DNA from: an uncultured Bacteroidales bacterium | GTDB lineage: Bacteria; Bacteroidota; Bacteroidia; Bacteroidales; UBA932 | Direction: 5' to 3' | Assembly (NCBI GenBank): GCA_934700615.1 | Contig: CAKUXR010000026.1 | Coordinates: 1-46,245, forward strand | DNA length: 46,245 nt | Shown: piece after piece, positions 42,267-46,245 of the stretch | Layout: every line of letters begins with the position of its first letter | How positions within the stretch are numbered: position 1 is the first letter of the stretch | Translations under genes and position numbers: made by a program | Notes under the pieces: model-generated | Told to the model about the DNA's origin: nothing | Databases searched by the model: none | Seen by the model: only the letters and a program-made list of their open reading frames with translations

Positions 42267-43598
42267 TTAGAATGTAAATTTCACCATTCCGAGAAGACGG
42301 TGGTTGGTAACCCAGTGGAGATCACCGTCAACGAGTCCGTTGGAAGAGTTCACATGACCGGCCACAGCATACTTTCCATACTGTGCAGCAGTGATGTCAT
42401 ACTCAAGGGCAAATGAAAGCTTGCCGAGATTATAGACCACAGTAGGGGTCACACGGATAAGCTGGTTAAGGTTGTGGAAACCGTTGCCGCTGATATATAC
42501 GTTGCTGGTGCTGGTATATCCGGGATGAGCAACGTCCTCATAGAGTGCCTTTGATGTTCCGAGATTCTTCATATATCCGACCATGCCCTGGACCTGGACC
42601 TTGCGGCCATACTTCACTGAAAGGAATGATGCGGTGCTGTGCAATGGAGCATAATCCCATGAACCGTCAGCCTCCACCTTGGTCACGCCATATCCCGAAA
42701 GCATGTTGATATGCTCACCGGCTGACGCATAGATAACCTTGGCATTGATAGAGAAATCGCGGGAACCATACTGTGCATATATATAAGGATTTACAGTGGT
42801 GATTCTGTCAGAGACTTTCTCTCCTTCCGCATTTCTCACTCTAGGCTTGATGCTGAGCACATCAGCGCCGACGCGTGCAAGGAAGCCGTGATTGGTCTTC
42901 ATTGTCAGACCGGCATAGAACTCAGGAGTGCAGGAATACTTGATATAAGTGTCAGAAGCTCCCTTAGGACCGGTAGAAAGATACTGCATCTGCCAGAGGA
43001 CACCTGCGGTCAATGCAAAGTTCTTGGAGAAGTTGTGATCAACCATCACCTGAGGTGTACGGCTGAATGCATTGAAAGGAGTACCGGTCTCAAGGTCAAT
43101 GACATAAGGCTGGTCAGCCGCAATCGGATGCCATGCCTGACCGATTTTGAGGGAAGTACTCTGGGTTCCGTCGTTTCCGAGATTGTCCCATCCCAATGTG
43201 GCATAAGCCTGACGGAGACGGAGAACTGCGACATTGCCGTTCATGCAATAGAAGTCAGTTTCCACCTTGGCGCCGACCTTGGTCTTTCCGATCTGATAAT
43301 CCTTCACGTCAAGTCCGAGACGGGAAGTGATGGCGAGGAAACGGAATGAAGGATTGGCATTGATATCAGTTCCATTGGAATTGAGAGACTCGTCCAACGG
43401 GAGATAATAGAACAGGTCCTTGGTTCCGGCCTTGCTGTCGCGCGAGTCGAAGGCAAAGTAGTTGCGGATGAAACCGTAGAACTTGAAATGAGCTGGCTTC
43501 TCTGTTTTGGCTGTCTCAGCAGCAGGCTCGGAAGCAAAAGCCACAGCAGCCGGTGCAAGAAGAGCAACGGCTGCCAGTGTAATAAAACTTTTTTTCAT
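42267..43598 (-). CDS. Outer-membrane porin-like protein (DcaP/BBP2-like)
   Basis: 443 residues. Signal peptide MKKSFITLAAVALLAPAAVAFASE, then a short Lys/Glu/Ala-rich stretch, then a beta-barrel with alternating strands (KFYGFIRNYFAFDSR, FLAITSRLGLDVKDY, VGAKVETDFYC, LRLRQAYATLGWD) ending in VKFTF. The GQAWHPIAADQPYVIDLETG segment resembles DcaP-like porins that admit small anions. Its start shares a base with the SLC13 stop (TAATG), suggesting the porin feeds that transporter (inference). Confidence 0.8.
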   Translation of the reverse strand: MKKSFITLAAVALLAPAAVAFASEPAAETAKTEKPAHFKFYGFIRNYFAFDSRDSKAGTKDLFYYLPLDESLNSNGTDINANPSFRFLAITSRLGLDVKDYQIGKTKVGAKVETDFYCMNGNVAVLRLRQAYATLGWDNLGNDGTQSTSLKIGQAWHPIAADQPYVIDLETGTPFNAFSRTPQVMVDHNFSKNFALTAGVLWQMQYLSTGPKGASDTYIKYSCTPEFYAGLTMKTNHGFLARVGADVLSIKPRVRNAEGEKVSDRITTVNPYIYAQYGSRDFSINAKVIYASAGEHINMLSGYGVTKVEADGSWDYAPLHSTASFLSVKYGRKVQVQGMVGYMKNLGTSKALYEDVAHPGYTSTSNVYISGNGFHNLNQLIRVTPTVVYNLGKLSFALEYDITAAQYGKYAVAGHVNSSNGLVDGDLHWVTNHRLLGMVKFTF

Positions 43599-45067
43599 TA
43601 GAATCCTATGAAAATCAATACTGCGTAACCAAGTACAAGTCCTACGATACCTATGATGGCACCTACCTTCGTCATATCCTTCACCTGGATAAGACCTGTA
43701 GAATGCGCAATCGCGTTTGGAGGTGTACTGATTGGGAAAAGCATCGCAACGGAAGTAGAAAGTGCAACTCCTACGAGAAGTGCCTTGACACCGCCGATAG
43801 GTCCGAGCATGTCACCCATTCCGACACCTACCGCACTGAGGATAGGCACGAGAAGGCTGGCAGCTGCAGAGTGCGAGATAAAGTTGGACATCGCGTATCC
43901 GAGGAGACCTGAAAGGATAAGGATAACGAGCGGCTTGAATGATGCGAACGGAATAGACTGGACGAGGTTCTCAGCGAGACCTGTCTTGTTCAATGCTATA
44001 CCGAGGGCGAAACCGCCGGCTACCATCCAGAGGACACTCCATTCCACGTTCTTGAGGTCTTCCTTGGTGATGACGCCTGTCGCGCAGAATACACCGACCG
44101 GAATCATGGCTACGACATTGGCATTGATGCCGGTGTATCTGTCGAGCACCCAAAGGAGGATTGTCACTGCGAATGTTACCCAAACGATATATGTCTTCGT
44201 ATCCGGTTTCCTGGTATTCTCTATCTTGAGTTCTATCTTGTCAGATGAGAACGGGAAAAGCTTGAGAAGGAGGAACCATGCGAAAAGAAGCATCACGATA
44301 ACGTAAGGAACCATGATAAGCATCCATTCGCCGAAACCGATGCTCTGATGCATTGTCTCCGTCAGATATCCGAGGGCAATCGCGTTAGGAGGGGTTCCGA
44401 TAGGGGTTCCGATACCTCCGAGGTTGGCAGCTACAGGAATTGCCAATGCAAGGCCGGCCTGGCCTCTCTCGCTGGCCGGAAGTGTCTTGAGGACAGGTGC
44501 CAGGAAGGTAAGCATCATGGCGGCCGTAGCAGTATTGCTCATGAACATTGAGAATACGCCGATAACCATGAGGAATCCGAGGAGGACGAATTTAGGCTTT
44601 GTTCCGAACGGTTTCAGAAGGACTCTCGCGAGCTGTACGTCCAGACCGACCTTTGTCGCCGCAATCGCAAGGAGGAATCCTCCGAGGAACAGCATGATGG
44701 TAGGGTCGGCGAATGCAGCCAGAAGGGCCTTATAGCTTACGAATGTTCCCATGTCAGCAGGGTCAGTACCCACATTCCTCAGGAATAATGGACAGCTGTC
44801 CGAGATGGTGAACAGCAGAACAACGATGACAGTCACAGACGTTGCCCACGTCGGGAGGATTTCGAACATCCACATCAATGCTGCCAGTGCGAAAATTGCC
44901 ACTGTTCTCTGCTCAATAATTGAAAGAATCGGTGTTCCGTTGTCGGTCACGCCAAAGAATGACCTTGGAACGAACCAGAAGAAAAGAAATACGGCAATGG
45001 TAAGAAGAAGCATCACGAGCTTCTTTACAGGAAATGCCGCAGCTGGTTTAACTGTTTCAGTTGACAT
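43598..45067 (-). CDS. SLC13/DASS-family anion symporter
   Basis: 489 residues with about 11-12 membrane segments. DASS signatures: FMSNTATAAMMLTFLAPVLKTL (first SNT motif), NLGGIGTPIGTPPNAIALG, and the second half FISHSAAASLLVPILSAVGVG with ISTPPNAIAHSTG. Sodium- or proton-coupled uptake of dicarboxylates, sulfate or related anions; substrate not determinable. First gene of the run with the porin. No consensus promoter is clear in the upstream 215-nt gap. Confidence 0.92.
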   Translation of the reverse strand: MSTETVKPAAAFPVKKLVMLLLTIAVFLFFWFVPRSFFGVTDNGTPILSIIEQRTVAIFALAALMWMFEILPTWATSVTVIVVLLFTISDSCPLFLRNVGTDPADMGTFVSYKALLAAFADPTIMLFLGGFLLAIAATKVGLDVQLARVLLKPFGTKPKFVLLGFLMVIGVFSMFMSNTATAAMMLTFLAPVLKTLPASERGQAGLALAIPVAANLGGIGTPIGTPPNAIALGYLTETMHQSIGFGEWMLIMVPYVIVMLLFAWFLLLKLFPFSSDKIELKIENTRKPDTKTYIVWVTFAVTILLWVLDRYTGINANVVAMIPVGVFCATGVITKEDLKNVEWSVLWMVAGGFALGIALNKTGLAENLVQSIPFASFKPLVILILSGLLGYAMSNFISHSAAASLLVPILSAVGVGMGDMLGPIGGVKALLVGVALSTSVAMLFPISTPPNAIAHSTGLIQVKDMTKVGAIIGIVGLVLGYAVLIFIGF

Positions 45068-45185
45068 CTTGTGTTTTTGAATAATACTATTGTCAGTTAT
45101 GCGGTATGCTGCACCTGTAAGGTTTCAGCAACAACAAAGTGCGAAGTTAGGAATTTTTGCAGATATAACAAACGTTAGCCGTCTT

Positions 45186-45227
45186 AAAAAAGATGATGGG
45201 GACAATTCCGATGAAATGCCCCCATCA
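45186..45227 (-). terminator. Rho-independent terminator of glutamate dehydrogenase gene
   Basis: Minus strand: TGATGGGG (45220-45227) pairs with CCCCATCA (45194-45201), followed by TC and six T's. About 60 nt after the gdh stop. Confidence 0.7.
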
Positions 45228-45282
45228 CACATTATACTGTTGTCATATCGGGAGGACTTGTATTTCCTGCCCTGTGACTTTA

Positions 45283-46245
45283 TTAGATAGCGCCCTGTGC
45301 AAGCATAGCCTCAGCAACCTTCATGAAGCCTGCGATGTTGGCACCCTTAACGTAGTTGATATAGCCGTCCGGCTGAGTACCGTATTTAACGCAAGAGGTA
45401 TGGATAGCGTCCATGATGCCATGGAGTTTCTCGTCAACTTCCTTAGCTGTCCAGCTGAGGTGCATTGCGTTCTGGGTCATCTCGAGACCTGATGTTGCAA
45501 CACCACCTGCGTTCACAGCCTTACCAGGCGCGAAGAGGATCTTGGCGTTCTGGAATGCTTCGATAGCTCCTGGCTGGCAACCCATGTTGGAAACCTCTAC
45601 GCAGCACCATGTGCCGTTTGCGATGAGTTCCTCAGCATCCTCCTTGGACATTTCGTTCTGGAATGCGCAAGTCATGGCGATATCGCACTTGATGCTCCAA
45701 GCCTTCTTGCCAGGGGTGAATGTTGCATCCGGGAATTTCTCTGCGAATGGAGCGACAACGTCGTTGCAGGTTGCACGGAGCTCAAGCATATAGTCGAGTT
45801 TCTCCTTGGTCATTCCGTTAGGGTTGTAGATGACTCCGTCAGGACCTGAAATTGCAACAACCTTTGCGCCGAGTTCAGTAGCCTTTACGCAGGCACCCCA
45901 TGATACGTTACCGAAACCGGAAACTGCAACGGTCTTGCCCTTGATGTCGAGGTCTGCCTTGTGGTTATGAAGCATGTGCTGGAGGAAGTAAACAGCGCCG
46001 AAGCCTGTTGCCTCAGGACGGATAAGTGAACCGCCGAAAGAGATGCCCTTTCCTGTGAGCACACCATTGTGTTCGCGTGTAAGTTTCTTGTACATTCCCT
46101 CGAGGAAGCCGATCTCACGCCCGCCGACGCCGATGTCACCTGCAGGAACGTCCATGTCAGGACCGATGTTTCTCCACAACTCGAGCATGAATGCCTGGCA
46201 GAATCTCATGATCTCACCCTCTGATTTTCCCTTAGGGTTGAAATC
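45283..46245 (-). CDS. gdhA: NADP-type glutamate dehydrogenase, C-terminal part
   Basis: 320 codons present; the frame is open to the right edge (ending F-N-P-K-G-K-S-E), so about 125 N-terminal residues lie outside. Reductive amination of 2-oxoglutarate with ammonia. Visible: MRFCQAFMLEL..IGPDMDVPAGDIGVGGREIGF with its catalytic region, GKGISFGGSLIRPEATGFG, nucleotide-binding VSGFGNVSWGACVKATELGAKVVAISGPDG, and the C-terminal NAGGVATSGLEMTQN. Hexameric GDH of the 444-450-residue class. Codon use looks highly biased, consistent with strong expression. Confidence 0.95.
   Translation of the reverse strand, partial: DFNPKGKSEGEIMRFCQAFMLELWRNIGPDMDVPAGDIGVGGREIGFLEGMYKKLTREHNGVLTGKGISFGGSLIRPEATGFGAVYFLQHMLHNHKADLDIKGKTVAVSGFGNVSWGACVKATELGAKVVAISGPDGVIYNPNGMTKEKLDYMLELRATCNDVVAPFAEKFPDATFTPGKKAWSIKCDIAMTCAFQNEMSKEDAEELIANGTWCCVEVSNMGCQPGAIEAFQNAKILFAPGKAVNAGGVATSGLEMTQNAMHLSWTAKEVDEKLHGIMDAIHTSCVKYGTQPDGYINYVKGANIAGFMKVAEAMLAQGAI

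Noticed and set aside
1..46245. CRISPR arrays, insertion sequences, rRNA, phage genes or replication origin
   Set aside because: No regularly spaced repeats, transposase motifs, rRNA stretches, phage structural genes or origin-type box clusters were seen.

Overview
The window looks like a chromosomal stretch of a member of the Bacteroidales. Several things point there. Its promoters follow the Bacteroidetes pattern (TTG or TTTG, 19-20 nt, then TAnnTTTG). There are no Shine-Dalgarno-like leaders, and many neighbouring genes are joined by ATGA or TAATG overlaps. Gene families include DUF5020, SLC13 with a porin, HAP-type phosphatase and an sn-glycerol-1-phosphate dehydrogenase. Base composition appears near 50% GC, apart from an AT-richer restriction-modification island. 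Genus cannot be fixed from the sequence alone.

Layout. 1-323: 5' part of an Ig-like-domain lipoprotein gene (minus). 554-2476: secreted GH13 enzyme. 2985-4034: YhcG/DUF1016-type nuclease. 4292-9969 (minus): RND efflux operon in which the inner-membrane pump and the outer-membrane channel are one 1502-residue ORF, preceded by the periplasmic adaptor. 10148-10453: Dabb-domain protein. 10497-12102 (minus): cytidylate-kinase-like protein, LrgA and LrgB, translationally coupled. 12548-24353 (minus): an eight-gene purine operon purE-K-L-C-F-M-H-D with a clear promoter and a perfect palindrome around its start. 24532-26927 (minus): histidine phosphatase and SGNH hydrolase. 27125-27209: tRNA-Ser(UGA) with promoter and terminator, flanked by a duplicate of its own 3' end and by one copy of a structured dispersed repeat (the other copy is near 12.2 kb). 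27652-28989: AraM-type dehydrogenase.

29247-31898 (minus): a DpnII-type restriction-modification system with Dam-like methylase, DpnII endonuclease and a second, DpnA-like methylase. 32000-37114 (minus): five genes for a membrane-anchored heterodisulfide-reductase-like electron-transfer complex, divergent from a rubredoxin gene at 37399. 37620-39418 (minus): a SEL1-repeat protein and an ATP-grasp-like protein. 39522-45067 (minus): SLC13 transporter, porin, adenine phosphoribosyltransferase, Tsx-like outer-membrane channel and AzgA-type purine permease. 45283-46245 (minus): the 3' part of glutamate dehydrogenase.

Functionally the window holds both a full run of de novo purine genes up to IMP and a purine uptake/salvage set. 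The most unusual signals are: (i) the heptamer GTCAATG/CATTGAC, found about 73 times by eye where about 6 would be expected, at a density like that of known DNA uptake sequences; (ii) the pump-channel fusion with an internal lipobox, which could be a self-separating polyprotein; (iii) the Hdr-like complex with its adjacent rubredoxin; and (iv) the DpnII locus carrying a DpnA-type methylase, an enzyme known in Streptococcus to protect incoming transforming DNA.
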